This document shows positions 23,916 through 30,797 of a DNA stretch of 31,834 nt, piece after piece. The position numbers and the translations under genes are program-made. The notes beneath the pieces were generated by a model, which did not search any database, was not told the DNA's origin, and saw nothing but the letters and a program-made list of their open reading frames with translations. The stretch comes from a virus: IMG/VR virus record IMGVR_UViG_3300022707_000179, positions 1 through 31,834 of that record, one strand, 5' to 3'. Numbering within the stretch: position 1 is the first letter of the stretch; each line of letters starts with the position of its first letter.

Positions 23916-23956
23916 TATTGGTTCCTTAACTCCTAATTAACCCAATTATATCATAA

Positions 23957-23980
23957 ATAAAAAAAGCCCGTAATGGGCTT
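23957..23980 (-). terminator. rho-independent terminator upstream of terS
   Basis: Minus-strand stem AAGCCC/GGGCTT with a 5-nt loop followed by TTTTTTTATTTAT (A-run 23957-23965 on +). It lies about 40 nt before the terS start, so it ends transcripts of the 24016-26313 block unless they are antiterminated. Terminase would then need readthrough or its own promoter; none is obvious in the 41 nt before terS. Confidence 0.75.
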
Positions 23981-24015
23981 ATACTTAGGGTGGCAACTAG
24001 TTAACTTGCCGTTGA

Positions 24016-24126
24016 TTAATAAGCCTTTTTCCTCTTAGGCATTTTAGGTTTATTAATCGGTTTTTTCTTCTTTTCCTGAGTCTTTTTGTTTTTCTCGACT
24101 CGTTGACCTCTTTTGTTGTGTGGCAT
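24016..24126 (-). CDS. tiny very basic peptide
   Basis: 36 aa starting MPHNKRGQR, with about 17 Lys/Arg residues and two Lys clusters (EKKKKP, KRKKAY). AAAACT...GGGTGATGT upstream provides a plausible ribosome site (GGGTGA). It is 3 nt after the upstream 59-aa gene's stop. Could bind nucleic acid; no homology recognised. Tiny size keeps confidence moderate. Confidence 0.45.
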   Translation of the reverse strand: MPHNKRGQRVEKNKKTQEKKKKPINKPKMPKRKKAY

Positions 24127-24129
24127 ACA

Positions 24130-24309
24130 TCACCCGTTCACTAAGTTTTGAATTTCTTTTAACTCACCTTGCCTACGCGTTAGCTCTTTATTTAACGAGG
24201 CTATACGTTCGGCGTTGTCTGTTTGTGATATAGCTAGTTTTAACGTGATAATTCTATCTACGTTGCGTTTTATTTTTTGAGTAGAGTTTGCGTTGAATGT
24301 TAAGCCCAT
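24130..24309 (-). CDS. small coiled-coil protein
   Basis: 59 aa, with AGGTGA 5 nt before the ATG. Residues 10-56 form a continuous charged heptad-type helix (KRNVDRIITLKLAISQ, AERIASLNKELTRRQGELKE). Follows the 146-aa structural gene by 7 nt. Possibly a small structural or assembly protein; unknown. Confidence 0.55.
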   Translation of the reverse strand: MGLTFNANSTQKIKRNVDRIITLKLAISQTDNAERIASLNKELTRRQGELKEIQNLVNG

Positions 24310-24316
24310 AAGTCAC

Positions 24317-24757
24317 CTATGTTAAAGTTGCAGTCATTATGCCGTTAGCGTCAAATGATAAAGCTAAATCATTATTGACTAAGTCTAGTGGTGTTGAGCC
24401 ATCTGTTGTGGCATCTATTGCTTGCCATGCATTATCTGCAACTGTGTCGTTAATGATTAATATTGTTCTAACGTCAGTAGGGTTCGAGGCATTTTTAACA
24501 AAAGTTGCCGGATCATCTGCATCAAACTTAACGTTGGTTGTTACCCTGGTAACAGTAAAATTACTTAATGCGGTTTTAACTATCGTGCCGCCTGTTGTTT
24601 CTGTGTATGTTGTCAATACAGGGTTGGTAACATTAACGTCAACAGATGCAAATGTATCAGATAAGAAAACTATACTGTAAGTATCAGTATCAGCGTAATC
24701 CCCTTTGTTCATCTTAAAGGGAAAGTCCCTTAAATATTTAGCTGTACCTTGTGCCAT
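24317..24757 (-). CDS. putative virion protein, beta-rich
   Basis: 146 aa. The start MAQGTAKYLRDFPFKMNKGD and the D-T-D-T-Y-S-I-V-F-L-S motif resemble phage structural proteins that begin with a short helix and D-x-D-x-I-x-V-x-L strand (virion proteins of several siphoviruses and podoviruses). The rest is strand-rich, with Asn/Asp/Thr turns. Follows the 415-aa repeat protein by 5 nt. The likely role, capsid decoration or fibre attachment, is inferred. Confidence 0.55.
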   Translation of the reverse strand: MAQGTAKYLRDFPFKMNKGDYADTDTYSIVFLSDTFASVDVNVTNPVLTTYTETTGGTIVKTALSNFTVTRVTTNVKFDADDPATFVKNASNPTDVRTILIINDTVADNAWQAIDATTDGSTPLDLVNNDLALSFDANGIMTATLT

Positions 24758-24762
24758 GATTA

Positions 24763-26010
24763 TTACCTTACTCTAATGATGTTTGAATTTCTTTTAACTC
24801 TGATTATATTTGATTTCCGGCTGACTCTAATTATATTTTTAGGGTTAATAGTTATTGGCCCTTGAAGCACTATTGTAGCATTTAATGAATTGTAAGTATA
24901 ATTAGTGGCGCTTGCTGTTAATGTGATCTGACCTTGAAGAGCTATATTAACCGGCTCTGCCGTGTAAGTGTAATTAGTAACCTCTAATTCAATACCTATA
25001 GCACCCACTAGCTCTATATCTGCATTCTCGGCAGTATATAAGTAATTGGTTAGTGATGCATCTATTGAGACTGTTGCTGTTGTGGTGATGCTTGCGTCTT
25101 GCGCTGTGTAGGTGTAATTAGTTGTTGTGACTGAAAGCGCTATTTCCCCAGTCAAATCTATAATTGAATCTTGAGCGTTATAAGAATAATTGGTTGTTGT
25201 CGCTGTTATAGTTATACCGCTAGATGTTTCTAAGAAAGCACCTATAAAGCCGCCTGATCCTGTTCCTGCCGTCGCTAATGTGCTGGTTGATTTGGTTCTA
25301 AAGTCACCATTTGCAAAGTCTACTAATTCAGCGCTTGTAAAGCCTGTTAACCCTGAAGTACCCGTTGAATCTTCTGATGCACTTGAGTTTATATCTTGTC
25401 TTGCTGGTGTGTCGTAATCGTCACCAGTATTATTAAAGGCAAAGTTATCTGTTAATATTTGTATGCCTGAACTATCACTAGCATTATAACCGAGCATAGC
25501 AGCGCCAAATGCTATTCCGTTACTAACATTACAACCATCTTCAAACCCTGAATCAATTACACTAGTGCCGCCGCTTGCAACAAAAAACCTTAGGAATGAA
25601 TTTGGCTGATTAGTCGTTATATCAACACATTTCTCGGTGGCAAATGAATTTATAATTCTAACAAATTCAACTATTGTATTATCAATATTCATTGCTAGAG
25701 GTTCTGAAAACTGGCTCACGCCTGTTAATAGCATGTGCCTACAAATAAAATTTTCTGAATTTATTATTAACCTAGTAACTACCGCAAGTGATGATTCGTT
25801 AGTACCATCATATTCTACACCAGTAGTGTACATCAACGCGCCTCTTGGTGTTACACCTGATACCGTTGTATTACCTATATTACCTAAGCACGATGCTTCT
25901 ATTGGGTTTCCTACGCCGTAATCAGTCGATGATTCAGCCGCCCACCATAGCTCGCCCGTTGCATAATCTTCACTGCCGCCGTGATCACCAACTAAGCTTA
26001 TTTGAGGCAT
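24763..26010 (-). CDS. structural protein with 24-residue repeats
   Basis: 415 aa. Residues 1-265 resemble a beta-helix-like surface module (GVEYDGTNESSLAVVTRLII, IICNSFA-type strands, GFTSAELVDFANGDFRTKST), which in many phages precedes repeat tails. Residues about 270-390 are five repeats with period exactly 24 (Asn-Tyr at 274, 298, 322, 346, 370; pattern TNYxYxAxxAxIxLxGxIxLxxx). The C-terminus has three 9-residue units NIIRVxRxS (starting 392, 401, 410), similar to the ENRxxxV-type tails of phage virion proteins. Probably an exposed virion fibre or decoration. Its stop is 5 nt before the next gene. Confidence 0.65.
   Translation of the reverse strand: MPQISLVGDHGGSEDYATGELWWAAESSTDYGVGNPIEASCLGNIGNTTVSGVTPRGALMYTTGVEYDGTNESSLAVVTRLIINSENFICRHMLLTGVSQFSEPLAMNIDNTIVEFVRIINSFATEKCVDITTNQPNSFLRFFVASGGTSVIDSGFEDGCNVSNGIAFGAAMLGYNASDSSGIQILTDNFAFNNTGDDYDTPARQDINSSASEDSTGTSGLTGFTSAELVDFANGDFRTKSTSTLATAGTGSGGFIGAFLETSSGITITATTTNYSYNAQDSIIDLTGEIALSVTTTNYTYTAQDASITTTATVSIDASLTNYLYTAENADIELVGAIGIELEVTNYTYTAEPVNIALQGQITLTASATNYTYNSLNATIVLQGPITINPKNIIRVSRKSNIIRVKRNSNIIRVR
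24766..25203 (-). repeat. in-gene tandem repeats (five 72-bp, then three 27-bp units)
   Basis: Inside the 415-aa gene, five consecutive 24-codon units (25203 down to about 24844) are followed by three 9-codon units (about 24837 to 24766). Protein identity is high at TNYxYxA positions; the DNA is diverged, so the repeat looks maintained at the protein level. Confidence 0.75.
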
Positions 26011-26313
26011 TTAAATGACCTCTACATATTTAATTAAAGTATCGTTATCTGTTGTGATTGTTCCTGTTGATAATAATTCCTGATAAAATGGATCTGTTAA
26101 ATCTGGTGAGCGTAAACGTTTAATGCCTGTTAATAATTCTTCTTCTAGTGTTTCATCTAAATCAATAACAACAATGCGAACAAAAGTTTCACCAATTTTA
26201 TTAACTTCTACGCCCTCAAAGGTTGTTACATCTAAAGAGTCGATAACATCACCAATCACCTTATTAATGTTTGGTTTATTTTGTCTGAGTACGATTAGTT
26301 TTTTTGTTGTCAT
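26011..26313 (-). CDS. hypothetical protein before the repeat protein
   Basis: 100 aa. Basic N-terminus (TTKKLIVLRQNKPN), then alternating strand and helix (FVRIVVIDLDETLEEELLTG), and a hydrophobic C-terminal end. The stop is immediately followed by the ATG of the 415-aa gene (no spacer). It may fold as a small partner or chaperone of that structural protein; not recognised as a family. Confidence 0.55.
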   Translation of the reverse strand: MTTKKLIVLRQNKPNINKVIGDVIDSLDVTTFEGVEVNKIGETFVRIVVIDLDETLEEELLTGIKRLRSPDLTDPFYQELLSTGTITTDNDTLIKYVEVI

Positions 26314-26356
26314 TAGTGTGTTTAACCTTTAACCATGTAAGCCATTGATATGCTTA

Positions 26357-26734
26357 CTAACTTGAGCTTATTACATAACCCATAACTGATACAGCTAAGG
26401 CAAACATTCCGCAAGCAGTAGCTATAATGGCTTTTCTATAATACTCAACCTCTTTAATTATCGGCTTAATTGCCGCTAATTCATTTGTATTTGTTGCTAT
26501 TTGGTCTTGTAGCTTATCAACCTTTCTAGTCAATATTAGTGATGTTTTACTATTTTCATTATGACTTATTGTGTTTTTAGCCATCTCAATAGTTAGGTTA
26601 TTAATGCCATCAACCATACCGTCAATCTTTGCAAACAAACTTTTGAAATTCTCAAAACCTATTTTTAGCGTATTGATTTGATCTTTGTTTTCGCCCGTTT
26701 GTTTCTCTAATTGCTCTAGTTTTTTTTGTTGCAT
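26357..26734 (-). CDS. coiled-coil protein with C-terminal membrane anchor (lysis region)
   Basis: 125 aa. Residues 1-95 are heptad-rich (QKKLEQLEKQ, FENFKSLFAKIDGMVDGINN, LTRKVDKLQDQIATNTNEL), followed by one membrane helix (about 102-122, AIIATACGMFALAVSVMGYV). This topology resembles XhlA-type lysis accessory proteins or a spanin-like part, and it is downstream of the endolysin and multi-pass membrane gene. Overlaps the 196-aa gene by 19 nt. Role in lysis inferred. Confidence 0.6.
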   Translation of the reverse strand: MQQKKLEQLEKQTGENKDQINTLKIGFENFKSLFAKIDGMVDGINNLTIEMAKNTISHNENSKTSLILTRKVDKLQDQIATNTNELAAIKPIIKEVEYYRKAIIATACGMFALAVSVMGYVISSS

Positions 26735-27306
26735 TTCGCACCTTTACCGCACTGTAAAATAGGAATAAAGCGCCAAGCATCAAGGTAATGATTAACGCGC
26801 TCAATAAATATACGTGATCCACGATGCTTCCTTTTTATTATGTGATCCATTCCAATGAAAACAACAAATAAATCAACGTATACGCTTATGTTTTGAATGT
26901 TTTGAACTTTATTATATACTATTAGCAAGGCATTTGTCTCTAGCAGTTGAAATATTGATGATATACCATCTAGAGACATAGCAATTAATAACCATACAGC
27001 ATATAAGCCCGCTGAATTATTACCACCTATAAACAAGGTTAATGACCCTATAAAAACAATTAATGTAAGTGCGAACTGTATTAAATACCACAAGGAAAAT
27101 TTATCAAAGGTAAGCATAGTGAAATTATCAAGTAAGCCAAAGTAAGACCAATCAAGTAAAATATAAAAGACGTAATAGCAAGAAACTAAAACGCCAATAC
27201 TCTTGTCTTTAGCTGAATACGTTAAACATGCGATAATTTGCAACACAAATAAATTAATAATAATAAATGAATTAGCATACAAAAAATCAATCACAATGAA
27301 TAACAT
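26716..27306 (-). CDS. multi-pass membrane protein (possible holin)
   Basis: 196 aa with about five membrane segments (about 8-30, 36-56, 72-95, 99-122, 140-157) and a basic C-terminal cytoplasmic tail (IIKRKHRGSRIFIERVNH, then CGKGAKCNKKN). Located 3' of the M15 endolysin, so it may serve as a holin or lysis regulator, though holins usually have one to four segments. AGAGATAGG lies before the ATG. Confidence 0.55.
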   Translation of the reverse strand: MLFIVIDFLYANSFIIINLFVLQIIACLTYSAKDKSIGVLVSCYYVFYILLDWSYFGLLDNFTMLTFDKFSLWYLIQFALTLIVFIGSLTLFIGGNNSAGLYAVWLLIAMSLDGISSIFQLLETNALLIVYNKVQNIQNISVYVDLFVVFIGMDHIIKRKHRGSRIFIERVNHYLDAWRFIPILQCGKGAKCNKKN

Positions 27307-27443
27307 AACCTATCTCTTTTTAGTTCCGCCGCCGGTTCTTTTTCTTGGCATGGTAGTGTCTCCATCATTAAAGTTGAACTACATTTTACCTTAGAATTCT
27401 TCTTTTTGCGATCTTGACGTGATAGCCGTTTAAATTTAACCAT
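27291..27443 (-). CDS. small basic ORF coupled to endolysin
   Basis: 50 aa. Its ATG (27443) overlaps the endolysin stop as TAATG, the coupling used throughout the operon. Lys/Arg-rich N-terminal half (VKFKRLSRQDRKKK) and an acidic-mixed end. Its 3' part overlaps two other candidate starts (27351 and 27306), so at most one arrangement may be real. Confidence 0.35.
   Translation of the reverse strand: MVKFKRLSRQDRKKKNSKVKCSSTLMMETLPCQEKEPAAELKRDRLCYSL
27310..27351 (-). CDS. 13-residue basic micro-ORF
   Basis: A GGAG 8 nt upstream of an ATG begins MPRKRTGGGTKKR followed by TAG, then after 3 nt the ATG of the membrane gene at 27306. It could be a leader peptide controlling that gene or chance. 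Nested in another frame of the 50-aa ORF. Confidence 0.25.
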   Translation of the reverse strand: MPRKRTGGGTKKR

Positions 27444-27799
27444 TAGCCGCGCCATCTTGCTTTAGTTTTTCTGACATCAATATGCGTAAATCCTTTATAT
27501 AATCCTATGCCATAACTGTTTGGCATGAATGAATCTAAGAACCTATACACCGCATAAGGAGCAACACCTTTTACAACTATGTCAGCAGCAATACCTTGTT
27601 TGTGTTTGCTAGCCCGTGAACCTCCTACTGATTTATTATGTTCTTCACACCGGCAAGCTGAATTGATCTTAACCGCTGCCGTAAAATGACCTCGTACAGT
27701 TTCAAGAACTTTTAATAATTCTACATCTACTGTAGAAAATCCACACCGGCACTTGCACTCGAACTCGCTGCGGCTGAAATTTTTACCTATATCACCCAT
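27443..27799 (-). CDS. endolysin, M15 peptidase (D-Ala-D-Ala carboxypeptidase type)
   Basis: 118 aa from ATG 27799 (AAGGAAAAG 5 nt upstream); a TTG 21 codons earlier is less likely because the family begins at GKNFSRSEFECKCRCG. Peptidase_M15_3 pattern: CxCxCG near the start, NSACRCEEHN, zinc ligands H66 and D73 in SKHKQGIAADI, and H106 in FTHIDVR. Such enzymes cut peptide cross-links of the cell wall. No signal peptide is visible, so it needs a holin. Members of the family are common endolysins in phages of marine gammaproteobacteria. Confidence 0.9.
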   Translation of the reverse strand: MGDIGKNFSRSEFECKCRCGFSTVDVELLKVLETVRGHFTAAVKINSACRCEEHNKSVGGSRASKHKQGIAADIVVKGVAPYAVYRFLDSFMPNSYGIGLYKGFTHIDVRKTKARWRG

Positions 27800-27854
27800 T
27801 TTACTTTTCCTTATGATTAGTCTATCTAGGTTAGTTAGTATTGTCGTTTTGAAT

Positions 27855-28049
27855 TCAATCAAGAAGGTCGCCTATCTCGCCACGCAACAAGGCCAATTCG
27901 CACTTTATATCAACAAGCGCTGAGTATTTATTTGTTATGACATCATCACCTAATAACCTCTTTGCTTTAGTTAAAGTCTCTAAATCTTTACTTATTGCTT
28001 CACTTCTTTTAGATATCAATGCAATAACCTTCTTTAGTTCCACCTTCAT
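27855..28049 (-). CDS. small coiled-coil protein
   Basis: 64 aa. MKVELKKVIALISKRSEAIS continuing into a charged amphipathic helix throughout. GTAGAG lies about 7 nt before the ATG. Not recognised. In the lysis region, but no membrane segment. Confidence 0.5.
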   Translation of the reverse strand: MKVELKKVIALISKRSEAISKDLETLTKAKRLLGDDVITNKYSALVDIKCELALLRGEIGDLLD

Positions 28050-28068
28050 TGTTTCTCTACCTTATTAA

Positions 28069-28245
28069 TTAATTACCATCAAATCCACGAATATTATCTA
28101 ACGGCAACCATCTGCCCTTATGATTAACCATACACCCACCGATAATAGTATATTCAACACCATCAAAGGATCGGCCCTTAGTTAAGCATGACTTTTCACT
28201 CATCCAAACTGCGGCCAATACGATTAAAACAATAATCCAAACCAT
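28069..28245 (-). CDS. small membrane-anchored protein with two cysteines
   Basis: 58 aa from ATG 28245, which has GAAGGG 6 nt upstream; a GTG at 28278 would add 11 residues. Residues 2-15 span the membrane, then a KSC (C20) and GGC (C38) pair, a hydrophobic YTIIGG and KGRWLPLDNIR. I recognise this layout (membrane helix, xKSC, GCxxxxxGxWxPxxN) from small phage proteins near the recombination-lysis junction. The mature part probably faces the periplasm, with a possible disulfide. Function unknown. Confidence 0.65.
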   Translation of the reverse strand: MVWIIVLIVLAAVWMSEKSCLTKGRSFDGVEYTIIGGCMVNHKGRWLPLDNIRGFDGN

Positions 28246-28288
28246 TAAAAACCCTTCTTTAAATTCTGCATTACTCACCTCTAGTTAT

Positions 28289-28309
28289 TGCAGGTAGTTA
28301 ATACCTGCA
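28289..28309 (-). other. perfect 8-bp hairpin in the spacer
   Basis: TGCAGGTA (28289-28296) and TACCTGCA (28302-28309) with a 5-nt loop, between the 86-aa gene stop and the next gene start. No T-run, so it is more likely an RNA processing or stability structure than a terminator. Confidence 0.5.
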
Positions 28310-28322
28310 TGTTGATTTAAAC

Positions 28323-28583
28323 TTAGTTATGTCCTAGCGCTGCAACAGAATCGTTATTATTTAGTGTTTGTCTATATCCAGAATAATAACCTTCAGCCTT
28401 TGCTATCCGAGTTCGTAAGATGCCAGATAAATTACTCATGCAATAAAGCTGCTCAGTTAAATCACTTTGATCATCTATTGTTAATTTGTAAAAAGGTGCT
28501 GTTTTATTGAACTTGGTTAGCTTCTCAAGTCTTACTTCTAACTCTTTCGACTCTTCTTTTAATCTACTTAAAAAATCACTCAT
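28323..28583 (-). CDS. conserved phage protein of unknown function
   Basis: 86 aa. The first 60 residues are helical (FLSRLKEESKELEVRLEKLT, DQSDLTEQLYCMSNLSGILR, TRIA). This pattern (LxxExxxLxxRxxxLxxF...L...DQxxLxxQLxxMxxYxxILxxRI) is widespread in temperate phages beside recombination genes, with no known function. AAGGATAAATACC precedes the ATG. Confidence 0.65.
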   Translation of the reverse strand: MSDFLSRLKEESKELEVRLEKLTKFNKTAPFYKLTIDDQSDLTEQLYCMSNLSGILRTRIAKAEGYYSGYRQTLNNNDSVAALGHN

Positions 28584-28594
28584 GGTATTTATCC

Positions 28595-28975
28595 TTATTG
28601 GTTGTTAAAGCCATTTTGCTGACCTTGTTGTTGTGGTGGCACTTGCTGTCCTTGTTGACCGTTAAAGCCGCCGTTTTGTTGTTGTCCTTGTTGCTGTTGG
28701 TAGCCACCTTGTTGAGGTGCTGACTGTTGGTTGTTATTCTGCATCTGCTCATCAATGATTGAAATCATAACCATATCACTGAGCTTTTCACCCTTATTGG
28801 CGGCTAGTACGTTTTGTTTAACAAGCAATCCAGCTAGAGACACTTCAGGGTTTAATAGCATATACTCTTTACCCTTAGCGCTTACACCTATAATTCCAAC
28901 ATTCGACCAGTCTGCTTTTTGTTGACCGCTTTGCTTGTCTGTGTATTCGCCTACTACTGCTGATAATCTTTTCAT
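28595..28975 (-). CDS. SSB-like protein with Gln/Asn/Gly-rich tail
   Basis: 126 aa. Residues 1-75 are strand-rich (MKRLSAVVGEYTDKQSGQQK, VGIIGVSAKGKEYMLLNPEV), similar to small OB-fold phage proteins beside recombination nucleases. About 80-126 is a low-complexity Q/G/N/P tail (QQGGYQQQQGQQQNGGFNGQ) like those of many single-strand DNA-binding proteins, although it lacks the acidic tip usual in SSB. Probably coats DNA in recombination; low-complexity tail is inferred to be a disordered interaction region. Confidence 0.55.
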   Translation of the reverse strand: MKRLSAVVGEYTDKQSGQQKADWSNVGIIGVSAKGKEYMLLNPEVSLAGLLVKQNVLAANKGEKLSDMVMISIIDEQMQNNNQQSAPQQGGYQQQQGQQQNGGFNGQQGQQVPPQQQGQQNGFNNQ

Positions 28976-28984
28976 TTTTATTTC

Positions 28985-29401
28985 CTATTGGTTATTTTCT
29001 AATTGTATTGGTTTAATTGTAAAATGTTGTTTCATGCCTCGTCTAACTGTTAATGATATTGTTGCAGTGCTGGTAATATGTGATACTGCATCAACTCTAA
29101 TTCCCCCTATATTTTTTTGTTTTCCAAAACTTACTGATGCATCTATATATAAATTCATCCACCTGTTAGCCCATTGATTGCCATCTAAACCCCATAAAGC
29201 TATCAATATGCGCCTTACTGTAAGGCATGGCTTGAACGGCTTGTTTTCGCACCCGTAATAATAAATATGAACTGATTGCTTAGGGTCGTTTGTTAGTGTT
29301 ACACCTTCAACCTGTATCATCATTGGTCCAGTAACCATGTCATCAACATTCAATTGATCCGACTTCGCTTTTATAGTTCCTGATAAATCTAAAACTTCCA
29401 T
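28985..29401 (-). CDS. conserved phage recombination-module protein
   Basis: 138 aa from ATG 29401, with GGAGG 9 nt upstream; an earlier ATG inside the upstream gene is rejected. The body (IKAKSDQLNVDDMVTGPMMI, FKPCLTVRRILIALWGLDGN, and GKQKNIGGIRVDAVSHI) matches a family I recognise from many phages adjacent to RecE-like or YqaJ nucleases; biochemical role is not established, though DNA-binding is plausible. Two nt after the exonuclease stop, so they are made together. Confidence 0.65.
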   Translation of the reverse strand: MEVLDLSGTIKAKSDQLNVDDMVTGPMMIQVEGVTLTNDPKQSVHIYYYGCENKPFKPCLTVRRILIALWGLDGNQWANRWMNLYIDASVSFGKQKNIGGIRVDAVSHITSTATISLTVRRGMKQHFTIKPIQLENNQ

Positions 29402-29402
29402 G

Positions 29403-30269
29403 TTATTTATCCTCCGGTGCAAAGGTAACTTCTATATCATCAACAAAATCTTCTTCAAAATTTGATTTAAAGTTAAAGCTTTCAGAGTGGATCCAATCAT
29501 TATTATCAGTGCAGCGTTTGAACTTTTCAACGTTAGATCTATGTCTATCCCAAAAACCCATTTCAACAAGTTCGCCCCTAGATATTTGAAACACTCCAAC
29601 AGGGTAGCGACCTAATTTAATGCTCTTCTGAACAACCAAGAACACAAAGCTTTCAATAGTCGTATTGTAATGCTGTTCTAAAACGTCAGTGTAAAAACTC
29701 GCTTGGTGGCCATAGTTAAATTTAAATAACGGGTTTATCCATTCTTTATCACTGCGCCAATCATCAAGGCTCATGGTCGTTTTAACATCAATGATAATAC
29801 CGTTAGACTCCACAGCGTCTTTATCTGGGCGAATCTTCAAGTTAACACCCGTTAGCTTATCTTTTACGAATACTGATGATTCACAATCACCAGTAAGCTT
29901 TAACAGGCCACTCGCTGAAGGATGTGCAAATACAGATTTAGCCATTAACTCTATATGATCAAACTCTTCCTGAGTTATTATAATTTTACCTTTATTTTCT
30001 TCTTGCTCGTCTTGAAACTTTTTAGTTGTTCGGCCCTTTACGCTTGATACAAAAATAGTACCCTCGTATTTTTCAGGCTCAAGTAAGCGGCAATGCAGCG
30101 CTGTGCCGATATCCATTGTGTTGGCCTTGCGGTTATCTCTTGGTGCTGATTTTGACCAAATAAAGTCACTAGGATTGCATTCAATCATCATGGCATCACT
30201 ATTAGCCAAGGCATCAGCTGCCCTATAAACCGTATCACTTAAAAAATGCTTACCTTTGAATTCACTCAT
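29403..30269 (-). CDS. RecE-like PD-(D/E)XK exonuclease
   Basis: 288 aa. GTALHCRLLEPEKYE (H59), CESSVFV (E130), RPDKDAV (D149), IIIDVKTT (D161, V, K163; the D-x-K of the active site), and YGHQASFY (186-193) together form the RecE/exodeoxyribonuclease VIII C-terminal nuclease pattern (DUF3799 type). Such enzymes resect dsDNA 5' to 3', exposing single strands for an annealing protein. No RecT-like annealase gene is visible in the window. TAATG overlap with the upstream 65-aa gene and short spacing to the downstream gene make a recombination operon. Confidence 0.85.
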   Translation of the reverse strand: MSEFKGKHFLSDTVYRAADALANSDAMMIECNPSDFIWSKSAPRDNRKANTMDIGTALHCRLLEPEKYEGTIFVSSVKGRTTKKFQDEQEENKGKIIITQEEFDHIELMAKSVFAHPSASGLLKLTGDCESSVFVKDKLTGVNLKIRPDKDAVESNGIIIDVKTTMSLDDWRSDKEWINPLFKFNYGHQASFYTDVLEQHYNTTIESFVFLVVQKSIKLGRYPVGVFQISRGELVEMGFWDRHRSNVEKFKRCTDNNDWIHSESFNFKSNFEEDFVDDIEVTFAPEDK

Positions 30270-30466
30270 TATCCTTCACCTAAAGTTATTTTATCTCTAG
30301 CGTTATCAATAGCGCCTTTAATTTCGTTTACCGTGTAGTTGTGAGTGAGTATTTCCATCATCAACTCACTTAGTGCTAGCAATCTGCCGCCCTCTATACC
30401 TAATTTGTATCTATCGACTAACAGTTTATCTTCCATGCTTAATATGTCATCTGTGTATTTACTCAT
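30269..30466 (-). CDS. small helical protein, first gene of the recombination operon
   Basis: 65 aa from ATG 30466 (AAGGTG 7 nt upstream; a GTG three codons earlier is less likely). All helix: YTDDILSMEDKLLVDRYKLG, then GGRLLALSELMMEILTHNY. Its TAA overlaps the exonuclease ATG. Possibly a small accessory or regulatory protein of the module; unknown. Confidence 0.55.
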   Translation of the reverse strand: MSKYTDDILSMEDKLLVDRYKLGIEGGRLLALSELMMEILTHNYTVNEIKGAIDNARDKITLGEG

Positions 30467-30488
30467 TGTAATCACCTTGTTTGTTTAA

Positions 30489-30579
30489 TCTGTATTGGTG
30501 TGCCGACTAGGATTCGAACCTAGACTTGTACGCTAGCGCGCTCCTCTGCACAGTTGGGATACCGACACACTAATACAGA
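30489..30579 (-). ncRNA. tRNA-like element with encoded CCA but no clear anticodon arm
   Basis: Minus-strand RNA 30568-30496 (73 nt) has a 7-bp acceptor GTGTCGG/TCGGCAC (with G-U pairs), a canonical T arm CTAGG-TTCGAAT-CCTAG, discriminator A and an encoded CCA. The 38 nt between do not form a standard D arm and 7-nt anticodon loop; the best alternative is TGTGC/GCGCG with a 6-nt AGAGGA loop. The acceptor extends into a flanking stem (30489-30506 with 30562-30579, 18 positions, one mismatch), so the CCA is paired in the precursor. It lies upstream of the recombination operon's first gene. It could be a degenerate tRNA, a tRNA mimic, or a regulatory RNA. Confidence 0.55.
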
Positions 30580-30645
30580 CTATTTAAAATTAAACGATTG
30601 CTTATGTATTTTATTGTTAGCCGAGAATCATTTTCCGCTACTACC

Positions 30646-30671
30646 CAAAAAGCCCTCGAATATGTGAGGGC
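30646..30671 (-). terminator. rho-independent terminator upstream of the tRNA-like element
   Basis: Minus strand GCCCTC (30671-30666) / GAGGGC (30657-30652) with an 8-nt loop, then TTTTT (30651-30647). It insulates the tRNA-like element and recombination operon from leftward transcripts arriving from the right. Confidence 0.75.
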
Positions 30672-30797
30672 ATTTCTATGTCGAGTATCCGTTAAGTTAG
30701 TCCATGATGATTGCCCTCGGTTGTTTTAAATCTTAATTCCTGTCTGCCCAATAACAATAGCACACTGATTTCATTCTGCAAGCTTATTTCATATTAT

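Noticed and set aside
26337-26357. GTAAGC/GCTTAC inverted repeat as a terminator
   Set aside because: Only 6 bp with a 9-nt loop and no T-run on either strand; probably chance.
28323-28583. Anti-CBASS Acb2-type protein
   Set aside because: Size is similar, but the sequence follows a different widespread phage family; no Acb2-type motif seen.
30496-30568. An ordinary tRNA gene
   Set aside because: Acceptor, T arm and CCA fit, but no D arm and no 7-nt anticodon loop with U33 could be placed, so it was called tRNA-like.
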